Shown: one piece after another, positions 1 to 9,001 of the stretch
Layout: every line of letters begins with the position of its first letter
How positions within the stretch are numbered: position 1 is the stretch's first letter
Virus record (IMG/VR): IMGVR_UViG_3300037502_000299
Location: 1 to 54,272 of that record
Source of the DNA: a virus
Length of the DNA: 54,272 nucleotides
Direction: 5' to 3' (one strand)
The notes under the pieces: generated by a model
What the model was told of the DNA's origin: nothing
What the model saw: the letters and a program-made list of their open reading frames with translations, nothing else
Database searches by the model: none
Position numbers and translations under genes: made by a program

Positions 1-108
1 AAACACCCCCCCATGCAAAAAATAAAGGCTTTGTAAAAAAATTTCTACAAAAAATGTTGAAAATCAAGGACTTAGGGTAAACAGGGTGTAAAGTATGCTT
101 TACAGAAA
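1..108. other. Left-edge noncoding stretch with hairpin
   Basis: No convincing gene is seen here. A perfect 7-bp hairpin, TGTAAAG-TATG-CTTTACA, lies at 87-104, just beyond the stop codon of the minus-strand gene at 109-453. It has no U-run, so it may be a weak terminator or an mRNA-end structure. A second, AT-rich inverted repeat (TTTGTA/TACAAA) lies at 30-51. A run of seven C at 6-12 is close to the edge and may mark an assembly end. Confidence 0.35.
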
Positions 109-453
109 TTAAATTGCTTTTGGATCGAAGTTGTATAACTCGGAGTAGACTGATTTAATACGAAGAAATTTAGGGCCATGTTGATCAAAGTCATCATCGC
201 CTCGAACGTAGAGAGCTAGGTGAACCATTTCATGAAGGAGAGTTTGAAAGATTGTAATGAAGTGACCACAAGAACCAGAACTTATTTCAATTGCCATGTC
301 TACTTCGTCAAAACAACCATATATATTAGGGTTTTTAATGACACGGAACTTAACTTTGTCTGATTTGGGCATAGGAAGGGTATTGAAAGGTGCCATTTGG
401 CAGGCCATGTTGTATAGAATCTCTAAATTCTTTTTAGTTAACGTGGTTTTCAT
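109..453 (-). CDS. SprT-like zinc metalloprotease domain protein
   Basis: This 114-residue protein has a zincin signature, HEMVH at residues 74-78, and a downstream His at 92 in a DQHGPKF context, the usual third zinc ligand in SprT/Spartan-like domains. Compact SprT-like domains are frequent in phages and are usually assumed to cut proteins on DNA or to process phage proteins; the substrate here is unknown. The gene is the most upstream minus-strand gene at the left edge and is divergent from the terminase genes. There is no Shine-Dalgarno sequence ahead of the ATG; instead a TATAAT lies six bases upstream, which suggests a leaderless transcript. The family call is firm, the role is not. Confidence 0.8.
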   Translation of the reverse strand: MKTTLTKKNLEILYNMACQMAPFNTLPMPKSDKVKFRVIKNPNIYGCFDEVDMAIEISSGSCGHFITIFQTLLHEMVHLALYVRGDDDFDQHGPKFLRIKSVYSELYNFDPKAI

Positions 454-459
454 ACAGTT

Positions 460-465
460 ATTATA
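460..465 (-). promoter_or_regulatory. Putative -10 box for a leaderless SprT-like mRNA
   Basis: On the minus strand a consensus TATAAT is followed by six bases and then the ATG of the gene at 453. Transcription would start at about the A of the start codon. No good -35 box sits at normal spacing; a TTGTCA at 487-492 is 21 bases away, which is too far. The call rests on the exact -10 match and the missing Shine-Dalgarno sequence. Confidence 0.4.
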
Positions 466-475
466 CTAAAAAAGG

Positions 476-503
476 TTGCGACTTAATGACAAAGTAGTAT
501 AAA
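476..503 (+). promoter_or_regulatory. Putative sigma70-like promoter for the structural block
   Basis: TTGCGA (476-481) and TATAAA (498-503) are separated by 16 bases, placing a start near 510, about 40 bases ahead of the terminase small-subunit gene. It lies in the divergent region between the minus and plus transcription blocks, where a main promoter is expected. No phage RNA polymerase is seen in the window, which fits host-type promoters. Confidence 0.45.
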
Positions 504-550
504 ATCATAAAATAGCTGCAAATATAAACTCATAGGTGATACAGCAACCC

Positions 551-1156
551 ATGCAAACTGAACAAAATCAAACACTTAACGATAAAGAAGTCGTTATAAT
601 ACCCCATTTAGAGGAAAATATTTCTCTACCTAGAAACGTCCGTGATGCATTACCTGACTTAACTAACGAAGAAGAGTTAGAAATGCTAACTAACACCATG
701 AGACTTCTCTCAGACATAACCGGAGAGCCTATTCAAGCTACGAAAGAAGACATTGCAGAGGCAAAAACAGTAATTACAACTATGACTAAAGAGCCTCAAA
801 CCAAATTACATCTAAAAAAATATAAAAATGGCACATTAGCAAGCTTAGCAGGTATGGTTGCAGAGTTAGATGCACAAGTTGTTGATGAGTTAAAAGATTT
901 AAAGACGTTTGTAGTTAACGGACTCATAAAAGAAGCTGCTACTGCAGAAAAGTCTAAGGAAAGAATCACAGCACTACGTGCAATTGGTGAGGTAGATGGA
1001 GTAGATGCCTTTAAAAAGACTACAGAAGTCATACATAAGAGTATGTCATTAGATGATATTGAAGATAAACTAAGAACCTTAGTAAATAAAATAGAAAAAC
1101 GTATTCAAGATAAAAAATCTGAAGTTATAGATGCAGAAATAGTAAAAGATGAGTGA
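551..1156 (+). CDS. Putative terminase small subunit
   Basis: This 201-residue, mostly helical and charged protein lies directly ahead of the large terminase gene and overlaps it by 8 bases, the usual place for the DNA-recognition subunit of the packaging motor. No textbook HTH is obvious, but residues from about 130 to 185 (an ALRAIGEVDGVDAF stretch and the following charged helices) look like the oligomerising helical core common in small terminases. I chose ATG 551 because AGGTGA lies 11 bases upstream; an in-frame GTG at 536 would add five residues but has no ribosome site. The call rests mostly on gene order. Confidence 0.65.
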   Translation: MQTEQNQTLNDKEVVIIPHLEENISLPRNVRDALPDLTNEEELEMLTNTMRLLSDITGEPIQATKEDIAEAKTVITTMTKEPQTKLHLKKYKNGTLASLAGMVAELDAQVVDELKDLKTFVVNGLIKEAATAEKSKERITALRAIGEVDGVDAFKKTTEVIHKSMSLDDIEDKLRTLVNKIEKRIQDKKSEVIDAEIVKDE

Positions 1157-2699
1157 TGAAAAGAAGGAACAAGAGGCTCGGATAGCGAGTTTACTTATAT
1201 TTTTACAGTCTAATAACAAGTATTTAGAAGATAAAGAAGCTACGCTAGTTGATGGACTAGTAGAGGCTATGGGTGGTAAGATAGTACAAGATGTTGGCAG
1301 TACAAGTTTTCTAGAATTTATACAACATGTTTATCCAGGTTATATGGTAGGAGCGCATCATGCTAGGTTGGCTAAGATATTTGAAGATATTGCTGCGGGA
1401 AAGAAGAAACGAGTTATTGTTAACATTGCACCGAGACATGGTAAGTCAGAGCTTATTTCATATCTTGCGCCAGCATGGTTCCTCGGTAAATTTCCTCACA
1501 AAAAGGTTATTATGGCGTCTCACACAGCTGACTTGGCGGTTAGTTTTGGTCGTCGTGTCCGTAATTTGGTGGGCTCAGATGCGTATAAGGACATATTTCC
1601 GCAAGTAGAACTGCAAGCAGACAGTAAATCTGCATCACGATGGGGAACAAACTCTAATGGAGAGTATTTTGCAATTGGTGTTGGTGGTGCCCTCGCTGGT
1701 CGCGGCGCTGATCTTTTTATCATTGATGATCCACACTCCGAACAAGATGCAAAACTTGGAAGGCCTGATGTGTTTCTCCCTGCTTGGGAGTGGTTTCAGT
1801 CTGGCCCTCTTCAACGTCTTATGCCGAACGGTGCGATTATTGTAGTGATGACACGTTGGTCTAAGCTTGATCTGACTGGACAGATTGTAAACCAGATGAT
1901 TAAGAATGAAGATGTAGATCAGTGGGAAGTTGTAGAGTTTCCTGCAATTATTGAGGATAAAGAAGGTAATGAAGTACCGCTTTGGCCTGAGTTTTGGAGT
2001 TTAGAAGAATTATTAAGTAAGAAAGCAGCACTTGATGTTAGATATTGGAACTCACAGTACTTACAGAACCCAGTATCAGAAGAAGGTGCGTTAATTAAAA
2101 GAGAATGGTGGAAAATATGGGATGGTGAAGATCCTCCCACCTGCGAATTTACAATAATGAGTTTAGATGCAGCCCAAGAGGCTAATAATAGAGCGGACTA
2201 CAACGCGCTCACTACTTGGGGCGTCTTTTTTAACGAAGAAACCAATAACTATAATATAATACTATTAAATTCAATTAAAAAACGATTAGAGTTCCCTGAT
2301 CTTAAAGAATTAGTCTTACAAGAATATAAAGATTGGGAACCTGATGCATTTATGGTTGAAAAAAAGTCTAACGGTGCCGCACTCTACCAAGAAATGCGTA
2401 GAATGGGCTTACCTATTGGCGAATTTACGCCCGGTAAAGGGCAAGATAAGATTAGTAGAGTAAATGCTATTTCCGATTTATTCAGAAGTGGTATAGTATG
2501 GGCGCCTGATAGACGTTGGGCGCATGATGTAATAGAAGAATGTAACGATTTTCCTAGTGGTGCCAATGATGACTTGGTAGATAGCACTACTTTAGCATTA
2601 ATGCGGTTTAGACAAGGTGGATTTATTAGACTACCTAGTGATGAACCTGAAGAAATACCAGGATTTAAAAGCTCACGAAACAGATTGTATTTAGTTTAA
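1149..2699 (+). CDS. terL: Terminase large subunit (packaging ATPase/nuclease)
   Basis: This 516-residue protein has the full two-domain packaging motor. The ATPase part shows Walker A (APRHGKS, residues 94-100), Walker B (LFIIDD, 189-194) and a coupling TRW motif near 235-237. The C-terminal RNase H-like nuclease shows acidic residues at D340 (SLDAAQ), E404 (MVEKKSNG) and a D474/D475/D478 cluster (NDDLVDS). It pumps DNA into the prohead through the portal encoded next and cuts the concatemer. The length is normal for the family. The ATG overlaps the end of the small-subunit gene, which suggests translational coupling. Confidence 0.95.
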   Translation: MSDEKKEQEARIASLLIFLQSNNKYLEDKEATLVDGLVEAMGGKIVQDVGSTSFLEFIQHVYPGYMVGAHHARLAKIFEDIAAGKKKRVIVNIAPRHGKSELISYLAPAWFLGKFPHKKVIMASHTADLAVSFGRRVRNLVGSDAYKDIFPQVELQADSKSASRWGTNSNGEYFAIGVGGALAGRGADLFIIDDPHSEQDAKLGRPDVFLPAWEWFQSGPLQRLMPNGAIIVVMTRWSKLDLTGQIVNQMIKNEDVDQWEVVEFPAIIEDKEGNEVPLWPEFWSLEELLSKKAALDVRYWNSQYLQNPVSEEGALIKREWWKIWDGEDPPTCEFTIMSLDAAQEANNRADYNALTTWGVFFNEETNNYNIILLNSIKKRLEFPDLKELVLQEYKDWEPDAFMVEKKSNGAALYQEMRRMGLPIGEFTPGKGQDKISRVNAISDLFRSGIVWAPDRRWAHDVIEECNDFPSGANDDLVDSTTLALMRFRQGGFIRLPSDEPEEIPGFKSSRNRLYLV

Positions 2700-2709
2700 G
2701 GATAAATAT

Positions 2710-5178
2710 ATGGCAGATATAGATAAAAGTTTAGCACAAGCACCACAAGGAATAGAAGAGTTAGCTATGAGTCAACCAGACCTTGCTATTGAAATTGAAA
2801 ATCCAGAAAGCGTTACTTTAGATGATGGTAGCATGGAAATTACTATTGTGCCTGGTAAAGAACAAAATGATGAGTTTAATGATAACTTAGCAGAGGATAT
2901 GGACGAAGGTCAGCTCACTGAATTATCAGGAAATTTAATTGGTGAATATGATGCTGATATTAATTCAAGAAAAGATTGGTTAACAACTTATGTGGATGGC
3001 TTAGAGTTACTAGGTCTTAAAGTTGAAGACAGAACAGAACCGTGGCCTGGGGCATGCAATGTGTACCACCCCTTGATGACAGAAGCGCTGGTTAAATTCC
3101 AAGCTGAAACTATGATGGAGACATTTCCAGCGGCAGGCCCAGTTAAAACAGTGATTGTTGGTAAGCAAACAAAAGAAAAAGAAGAAGCTGCCGAACGTGT
3201 AAAAGATGATATGAATTATCAACTCACGGATATGATGCCTGAGTACAGACCTGAGCACGAAAGAATGTTATGGGGTCTAGGGTTATCTGGTAATGCATTT
3301 AAAAAAGTTTATTATGATCCTAACATTGAGCGTCAAGTATCAATGTATGTCCCTGCCGAAGATATTGTAGTTCCATACGGCGCATCTAGTTTAGAAACAG
3401 CAGAACGCGTCACGCATGTGATGAGAAAAACAAAAAATGAATTACATAAATTACAAGTAGCAGGTTTTTATCGTGATGTAGATTTAGGTGAACCATTCTT
3501 AGACATTGATGAAGCTGAAAAGAAAATCGCAGAGAAGTTAGGATTTAATCCTACAGAGGATGACAGATATAAAATTCTTGAGATGCATGTTAATCTTGAT
3601 TTAGAAAACGGTGATAGTGAAGATGGCATTGCATTACCTTATGTTATAACTATTGAAAAGGGTACAGGTACAATCTTAGCAATACGTCGTAATTGGAATC
3701 CAGATGACAAATTAAAAGCTAAGCGTCAACACTTTGTACACTACGGATATATTCCTGGATTTGGTTTCTATTGTTTTGGTTTAATTCATTTAATCGGAGC
3801 ATTTGCTAAATCAGGTACGATGATTCTTCGTCAATTAGTTGATGCAGGTACATTATCAAATCTTCCTGGTGGTCTTAAGTCTCGTGGGTTACGTATTAAA
3901 GGTGACGATACACCGATTGCTCCAGGTGAATGGCGTGACGTAGATGTACCTAGTGGTGCAGTAAGAGATAATATCTTACCATTACCATATAAAGAGCCAT
4001 CACAAGTTCTTAATCAGTTAATGAATCAAATCATTGAAGAAGGTAGACGTTTTGCATCAGCTGCTGATATGAAAGTCTCTGATATGTCTGCTAATTCTCC
4101 AGTGGGTACTACACTAGCAATTCTTGAACGTACATTAAAAGTAATGAGTGCTGTACAAGCTCGTATTTACTATGCAATGAAACAAGAGTTTAAATTACTT
4201 AAAGGTATTATTCGTGATTACACACCAACAGAGTATTCATACGAACCTGAAGTAGGCAATAGACGCGCTAAACAATCTGATTATGATAATGTAGATGTTA
4301 TTCCTGTATCAGATCCTAATGCTGCAACCATGTCACAAAAAGTGGTTCAGTACCAAGCAGTCATGCAAATGGCAGCTCAAAGCCCACAAATCTACGATCA
4401 AGTAGAACTTAATAAACAGATGTTAGAAGTACTTGGTATTAAAAATATTGGAAAACTTATTCCGTCAGCTGATGACCAAAAACCAAAAGACCCTGTTTCA
4501 GAGAATATGAATATTATTAACGGTAAACCTGTTAAAGCATTTATTTATCAAGACCATCAAGCACATATTCAAGTACATATGATGGCTATGCAAGATCCTA
4601 AGATTCAAGAAATGGTAGGACAGAACCCACAAGCAGGTGCAATTCAAGCTGCAGCTATGGCACATATTAATGAGCACGTTGCGTTTGAATATAGAAAACA
4701 ACTTGAAGAACAATTAGGAGTTCCATTACCAGCCCCTGATGAAACATTACCAGAAGATGTTGAATATGAATTATCTAAAGTAATGGCTGAAGCTGCTAAA
4801 AAACTTGCTGCTAAATCTGCTTCAGAAGCACAACAAGAACAAGCTCAACAGCAGGCTCAAGATCCAATTATTCAAATGCAACAACAAGAATTAGCGTTGA
4901 AAGCACAAGACTTACAGATTAAAGCACAAAAAACTCAAGCAGATATTCAAGCTGAACAAACTAGATTAGCACTTGATAAAATGCGTATTGAATCACAAGA
5001 ACGTATTGCTGGCGCTCAACTAGGTGCTGATACTGTAATGGCTAATAAAGAGTTACAAGCTAAAGAATTAATTGAAGGTGCTAAGTTGGGTATTAATGCA
5101 GTAAGTCAAAAAGAAGAACGCTCAATTAGAGAAAAACAAATGGAATTACAAAGGAATCAACAACCAACAGAGGAGTAG
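2710..5178 (+). CDS. Portal protein
   Basis: This 822-residue protein follows terL and precedes the scaffold and capsid genes, the standard portal position, and has the length of podovirus portals. The region around residues 108-200 (EPWPGACNVYHPLM, then a charged helical stretch and MLWGLGLSGNAF) resembles portals of aquatic podoviruses. The last 130 residues are Gln/Ala/Lys-rich and predicted helical, like the C-terminal barrel and coiled-coil tail of P22-type portals. It should form the dodecameric ring at one vertex that joins terminase, adaptor and tail. The start has AAGGATAAATAT ahead of it. Confidence 0.85.
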   Translation: MADIDKSLAQAPQGIEELAMSQPDLAIEIENPESVTLDDGSMEITIVPGKEQNDEFNDNLAEDMDEGQLTELSGNLIGEYDADINSRKDWLTTYVDGLELLGLKVEDRTEPWPGACNVYHPLMTEALVKFQAETMMETFPAAGPVKTVIVGKQTKEKEEAAERVKDDMNYQLTDMMPEYRPEHERMLWGLGLSGNAFKKVYYDPNIERQVSMYVPAEDIVVPYGASSLETAERVTHVMRKTKNELHKLQVAGFYRDVDLGEPFLDIDEAEKKIAEKLGFNPTEDDRYKILEMHVNLDLENGDSEDGIALPYVITIEKGTGTILAIRRNWNPDDKLKAKRQHFVHYGYIPGFGFYCFGLIHLIGAFAKSGTMILRQLVDAGTLSNLPGGLKSRGLRIKGDDTPIAPGEWRDVDVPSGAVRDNILPLPYKEPSQVLNQLMNQIIEEGRRFASAADMKVSDMSANSPVGTTLAILERTLKVMSAVQARIYYAMKQEFKLLKGIIRDYTPTEYSYEPEVGNRRAKQSDYDNVDVIPVSDPNAATMSQKVVQYQAVMQMAAQSPQIYDQVELNKQMLEVLGIKNIGKLIPSADDQKPKDPVSENMNIINGKPVKAFIYQDHQAHIQVHMMAMQDPKIQEMVGQNPQAGAIQAAAMAHINEHVAFEYRKQLEEQLGVPLPAPDETLPEDVEYELSKVMAEAAKKLAAKSASEAQQEQAQQQAQDPIIQMQQQELALKAQDLQIKAQKTQADIQAEQTRLALDKMRIESQERIAGAQLGADTVMANKELQAKELIEGAKLGINAVSQKEERSIREKQMELQRNQQPTEE

Positions 5179-5181
5179 TAC

Positions 5182-5376
5182 ATGGACCAAACGCTAGAGC
5201 TATTATTGTCTCGAATAGATGATCAGCGCAAAACAGTATTAATAAATTTAGGAGACGGAGCAGCAAAAGATTTTGCTTCGTACCAAAATATGACAGGATA
5301 TATACGAGGTCTATCCGTCGCAGAAAGTATCATTAAAGACCTTGCACAAAGAATGGAGACATTTGAAGATGAGTGA
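5182..5376 (+). CDS. Small conserved phage protein, unknown function
   Basis: This 64-residue helical protein sits between portal and co-chaperonin genes, with short spacing on one side and an 8-base overlap on the other. It contains a central DFASYQNMTGYIRGL stretch followed by a charged helix, a pattern I recognise from small proteins in the same spot of other podovirus genomes. No catalytic motif is visible. A GGAG ends four bases before the ATG. Confidence 0.7.
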   Translation: MDQTLELLLSRIDDQRKTVLINLGDGAAKDFASYQNMTGYIRGLSVAESIIKDLAQRMETFEDE

Positions 5377-5812
5377 CATACTCACAATGAATAAGAGCAT
5401 AGTTGATGCAAGCGGTCGACCAGTTTATATTCCAAGCGTAGATGAAGTAAAAGTAGAAGATATACCGATTGAAGAACGTGGTTTACAGTTACCTGAGCCT
5501 AAAGGATACAAGATACTTTGTGCAATTCCTGATGCTTCAGAAACATATAAAGGTGGTATTGTAAAAGCGGATTCAACTAGAACTATAGAAGAGCATTCAA
5601 CTGTAGTTTTATTTGTAGTAAAAGTAGGTGATTTAGCTTATAAAGATGAGACTAGATTTCCTACAGGTCCATGGTGTAAAGAGGGTGATTTTGTTTTGAC
5701 ACGTGCATACGCAGGTACAAGATTTAAAATCCACGGAAGAGAATTCCGCATTATTAACGACGATACAGTCGAGGGGGTTGTTGAAGATCCTCGTGGCTAT
5801 ACTCGCGCATAA
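5369..5812 (+). CDS. GroES-like (Cpn10 fold) co-chaperonin
   Basis: This 147-residue protein has the pattern of phage GroES-like proteins: a beta strand with an exposed loop (GYKILCAIPDASETYKGGIV), a VGDLAY element, a GPWCKEGDFVL stretch and a closing FRIINDDTVEGVVEDP. Viral Cpn10 proteins such as T4 gp31 cap host GroEL and help large capsid proteins fold. Its place just before scaffold and capsid genes fits that job. I chose ATG 5369, with GGAG nine bases upstream, over a TTG at 5342. Whether the mobile loop can contact GroEL cannot be read from the sequence. Confidence 0.75.
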   Translation: MSDILTMNKSIVDASGRPVYIPSVDEVKVEDIPIEERGLQLPEPKGYKILCAIPDASETYKGGIVKADSTRTIEEHSTVVLFVVKVGDLAYKDETRFPTGPWCKEGDFVLTRAYAGTRFKIHGREFRIINDDTVEGVVEDPRGYTRA

Positions 5813-5822
5813 GGAGAACTAA

Positions 5823-6845
5823 ATGGCTGACGTAAAAGATGGCGATATTGTATTTGAATATCCAGAGGATGACGAAATACCAGCAGCTAAACCTGCTGAA
5901 GAAAAAGAAGTAAAAGTTTCTGCTGAAAAAAATGAAGTTAAGGTAGAAACAAAGGCAGATGATATTGATCTTGAAATTGAAGACGATACTCCTGTTGAAG
6001 ATAAAGGCAAAGAACCTTTACCTAAAGAAAAAGTTGAAGAGCTAGAAAATGACACTTTAGAAGATTATTCTGAACGTGTTAAACAACGTATGGCTCAGCT
6101 TAAAAAAGTTTGGCATGACGAAAGACGTGCTAAAGAATCTGCTGATCGTGAAAGACAGGAAGCAATTAGGTTTGCACAACAAATTGCAGAGGAAAATAAA
6201 AAGCTTAAAACTACTTTAGAGTCAGGTGAATCAACTTATATTGAAACACTTAAAAATGCTCTTGAGAGTGAACTTGCTTTAGCTAAAGAATCTTACCGTA
6301 AAGCTTATGATACAGGCGAAACAGATAGTATAATTGAAGCACAACAGAAAATGAATGATGCTCAGTTTAGACTGTCACAAGCTAAACAATATGAGCCTAG
6401 ATTTAAAAATGCTTTACAAGAGGATAAAAATCCTGTATATATACAACAAAATGAACAACCTTCATTTAAACCAGACGATAAAGCTTTAAAATGGCAAGAA
6501 AAAAACGAATGGTTTGGTAAAGATGAAGAAATGACAAGCCTTGCATTAGGCTTACATGAGAAATTAGTTAGAAGTGGGATTAGTCCTACATCTGATGAAT
6601 ATTACCGTCGTATTGATAGTACGATGCAGAAACGATTCCCAGAACACTTTGGGGATGCAACGCTAGACGAGGAAACACCCGCCCAGCGCACAAAACCTTC
6701 GACTGTAGTTGCTCCGGCAACGCGTAGTACCGCGCCTAAAAAAGTACGATTGACGAAGACACAAGTAGCGTTAGCCAAGAAATTTGGTCTAACACCGGAA
6801 CAATATGCAAGAGAAACTTTAAAATTGGAGAACGCAAATGGATAA
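5823..6845 (+). CDS. Head scaffolding protein
   Basis: This 340-residue protein is very acidic over the first 80 residues, then forms a long charged helix/coiled coil (about 85-200), and ends in a basic, Ala/Lys/Thr-rich segment (about 290-330). Acidic N-terminus, coiled-coil centre and basic C-terminus are typical of scaffolding proteins, whose basic end contacts the capsid protein. It lies between portal and major capsid genes, as scaffolds do. The AAGGAG ribosome site is strong. No protease domain is present. Confidence 0.75.
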   Translation: MADVKDGDIVFEYPEDDEIPAAKPAEEKEVKVSAEKNEVKVETKADDIDLEIEDDTPVEDKGKEPLPKEKVEELENDTLEDYSERVKQRMAQLKKVWHDERRAKESADRERQEAIRFAQQIAEENKKLKTTLESGESTYIETLKNALESELALAKESYRKAYDTGETDSIIEAQQKMNDAQFRLSQAKQYEPRFKNALQEDKNPVYIQQNEQPSFKPDDKALKWQEKNEWFGKDEEMTSLALGLHEKLVRSGISPTSDEYYRRIDSTMQKRFPEHFGDATLDEETPAQRTKPSTVVAPATRSTAPKKVRLTKTQVALAKKFGLTPEQYARETLKLENANG

Positions 6846-7287
6846 TAAAAGATTAGATCGTGAACAAGATACAAGGGATGATTTTCAAAGACCTGATAGC
6901 TGGAAACCTGCATCATTACTACCTGAGTTTAAAAAGGTACCTGGTTGGGCTTATCGTTGGATTCGTACTAGTGTTATGAACGAGGCTGATAATCTAAATG
7001 TATCCTCCAAAATGCGTGAAGGATGGGAACCCGTTAAATTAGCGGACCACCCTGAAATGAAGTTAATGGTCGACCAAAATTCCCGTTTCAAAGACGGTGT
7101 TGAAATTGGTGGATTATTACTTTGCAAGATCCCAGAAGAGTTCGTTGCACAACGTAAGGCTCACTATGCTAAACAATCACAGCAACAAGCCGATGCAGTT
7201 GACAACAGCTTTATGAAACAAAACGATCCACGTATGCCTCTTTTCTCAGAGAAGAAGTCTACAACATCGTTTGGTAAAGGTAATTAA
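6838..7287 (+). CDS. Conserved head-region protein, unknown function
   Basis: This 149-residue protein overlaps the scaffold gene by 8 bases and precedes the decoration protein. Recognisable parts are a PGWAYRWIRTSV segment, a MREGWEPVKLADHP segment and a hydrophilic Gln/Lys-rich end. Proteins with this layout recur next to scaffold and capsid genes of aquatic phages. A role in head assembly is inferred from position only. Confidence 0.65.
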   Translation: MDNKRLDREQDTRDDFQRPDSWKPASLLPEFKKVPGWAYRWIRTSVMNEADNLNVSSKMREGWEPVKLADHPEMKLMVDQNSRFKDGVEIGGLLLCKIPEEFVAQRKAHYAKQSQQQADAVDNSFMKQNDPRMPLFSEKKSTTSFGKGN

Positions 7288-7310
7288 TATAAACTTATAA
7301 GGAGAATAAA

Positions 7311-7934
7311 ATGGCATATCCAACCATTAACAGTCCTTACGGTTTTCAACCAGTTAATCGTTATGATGGTATTCCGTACGCCGGGGCAACTTTACAGATC
7401 CCAATTGGCGCTTCGTACAATACCCCAATCTATAACGGTTCTTCAGTTAAAATCGTACAGAACGGCACGCTTGAATTATCAGCAGCTACAACTACCGGTA
7501 CTATTATCGGCGTTGCAACTGGCTTTCAATACACTAATTCATCAGGCCAAACAGTTCAAGCTCAATACTACCCAGGTACTAGCGTTACTAACGCTATCGC
7601 TTACGTAGTTGTTGATGCATCAGCTGAATTTAAAGTATCATTAACAGTTTCAGGCGCTCCTACAGTAGTAGTTGGTGCTAATGCAACTATTGTTGGTACA
7701 AACTTAGCTGAAATTCAAAACAGTAACGGTTCAACATCAACAGGTAATTCACAAGCTTCATGTGTGATCCCTGCTAACGGTGCTGGTGCTGCTACAACAT
7801 TACCATGGAGAGTAGTTGCAGTAGTTCCAGACACAGCTTACTTGTCAGGTTCTACAGTGCTTTACCCAGAAGTACTTGTAAAAATTAACAACCCACAGTT
7901 AACTGCCCTTACTGGCGTTAATTACGTAGCTTAA
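7311..7934 (+). CDS. Putative capsid decoration (head stabilisation) protein
   Basis: This 207-residue protein is beta-rich, dominated by Thr, Ser, Val, Ala and Gly, with one Cys and almost no charge after residue 20, as in secreted or virion surface proteins. It lies directly ahead of the major capsid gene with its own strong TAAGGAG site. Its N-terminus (INSPYGFQPV) looks like head-associated proteins of podoviruses. Decoration is the likeliest role; an additional capsid-type subunit cannot be excluded. Confidence 0.6.
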   Translation: MAYPTINSPYGFQPVNRYDGIPYAGATLQIPIGASYNTPIYNGSSVKIVQNGTLELSAATTTGTIIGVATGFQYTNSSGQTVQAQYYPGTSVTNAIAYVVVDASAEFKVSLTVSGAPTVVVGANATIVGTNLAEIQNSNGSTSTGNSQASCVIPANGAGAATTLPWRVVAVVPDTAYLSGSTVLYPEVLVKINNPQLTALTGVNYVA

Positions 7935-7950
7935 CTAAGGAGAATAAAAC

Positions 7951-8868
7951 ATGGCTATTTCACGTGCACAGCTCCTAAAAGAGCTATTACCAGGACTTAA
8001 CGCGCTATTCGGTTTAGAGTACAAGCGTTATGGCGAAGAACATAAAGAAGTTTATGAAACAGAGACTTCAGAGCGTTCATTCGAAGAAGAAACAAAACTT
8101 TCAGGTTTCTCAGCAGCACCAGTCAAAAACGAAGGCACAGCAATCGCTTATGACAATGCTCAAGAAGCTTGGACTGCTCGATACAATCATCAAACTATTG
8201 CTCTTGGTTTCTCTCTAACAGAAGAAGCTGTAGAAGATAACTTGTATGATACATTATCAGCTCGTTACACAAAGGCTTTAGCTCGCGCTATGGCATACAC
8301 AAAACAAGTTAAAGCAGCTGCAGTATTAAACAATGGCTTCAACACTTCTGGTTCTTACAACGGCGGTGATGGTGTTTCATTATTTAACACAGCTCACCCA
8401 CTTGTTTCAGGCGGTACAAACAGCAACACTCAATCAACTCCAACAGACTTGAACGAAACAGCACTAGAAAACGCTGTTATTCAAATTGCTGCATGGACAG
8501 ATGAGCGTGGCCTATTGATCGCTGCTCAACCACGTAAGTTAGTAGTTCCACCAGGTAATCAATTCGTTGCAACTCGTTTGCTCGAAACTGAACTTCGTGT
8601 TTCTACAGCTGACAACGACATCAACGCTATTAAGAATAATGGTTCAATCCCAGAAGGTTACACAATTAACCACTTCTTAACAGATCCAGATGCGTACTTC
8701 TTAACAACTGATGTACCTAACGGCATGAAACACTTTGTGCGTACTCCGTTATCAACATCTATGGATGGCGACTTCGATACAGGTAACGTTCGTTACAAGG
8801 CTCGTGAGCGTTATTCATTCGGTTGGTCTGATCCTCTCGGTATGTGGGGTTCACCAGGCGCTGCTTAA
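7951..8868 (+). CDS. Major capsid protein
   Basis: This 305-residue protein follows scaffold and decoration genes and has the strongest ribosome site pattern (CTAAGGAG). The sequence is of the Mu gpT / HK97-fold capsid type: an N-terminal helical arm (LLPGLNALFG), a charged E-loop-like stretch, a long central helix (YTKALARAMAYTKQVKAAAVL), an FNTAHPLVSGG element, and a C-terminal RERYSFGWSDP. It forms the icosahedral shell. A strong terminator lies 30 bases downstream, so its mRNA end is defined. Confidence 0.85.
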   Translation: MAISRAQLLKELLPGLNALFGLEYKRYGEEHKEVYETETSERSFEEETKLSGFSAAPVKNEGTAIAYDNAQEAWTARYNHQTIALGFSLTEEAVEDNLYDTLSARYTKALARAMAYTKQVKAAAVLNNGFNTSGSYNGGDGVSLFNTAHPLVSGGTNSNTQSTPTDLNETALENAVIQIAAWTDERGLLIAAQPRKLVVPPGNQFVATRLLETELRVSTADNDINAIKNNGSIPEGYTINHFLTDPDAYFLTTDVPNGMKHFVRTPLSTSMDGDFDTGNVRYKARERYSFGWSDPLGMWGSPGAA

Positions 8869-8898
8869 TTGCACACTTGGTTTTAATGTACTAGGATT

Positions 8899-8925
8899 AA
8901 CCCTGCTTCGGCGGGGTTTTTCTTT
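8899..8925 (+). terminator. Rho-independent terminator after the major capsid gene
   Basis: An AACCCTGC stem arm (8899-8906), TTCG tetraloop and GCGGGGTT arm (8911-8918, one G-U pair) are followed by a T-rich tail. It separates the capsid transcript from the pqqA cassette, although partial read-through is likely. Confidence 0.85.
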
Positions 8926-8984
8926 GCCTGCTATTCATGATTTTCTCTATTTCACAGGCAAAATAAAAGCGTAATATGTGAAGC

Positions 8985-9001
8985 ATACACACGGTGTGTA
9001 T
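8985..9001 (+). promoter_or_regulatory. Perfect inverted repeat upstream of pqqA, possible operator/promoter
   Basis: ATACACAC (8985-8992), a single G, then GTGTGTAT (8994-9001) form a perfect 8-bp inverted repeat ending ten bases before the pqqA ribosome site. A TATAAA (8999-9004) overlaps the right arm and could be a -10 box, so this may be an operator-promoter. With a one-base centre it cannot form a tight RNA hairpin without opening some pairs, so a protein-binding site is more likely. No good -35 box is seen. Confidence 0.45.
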
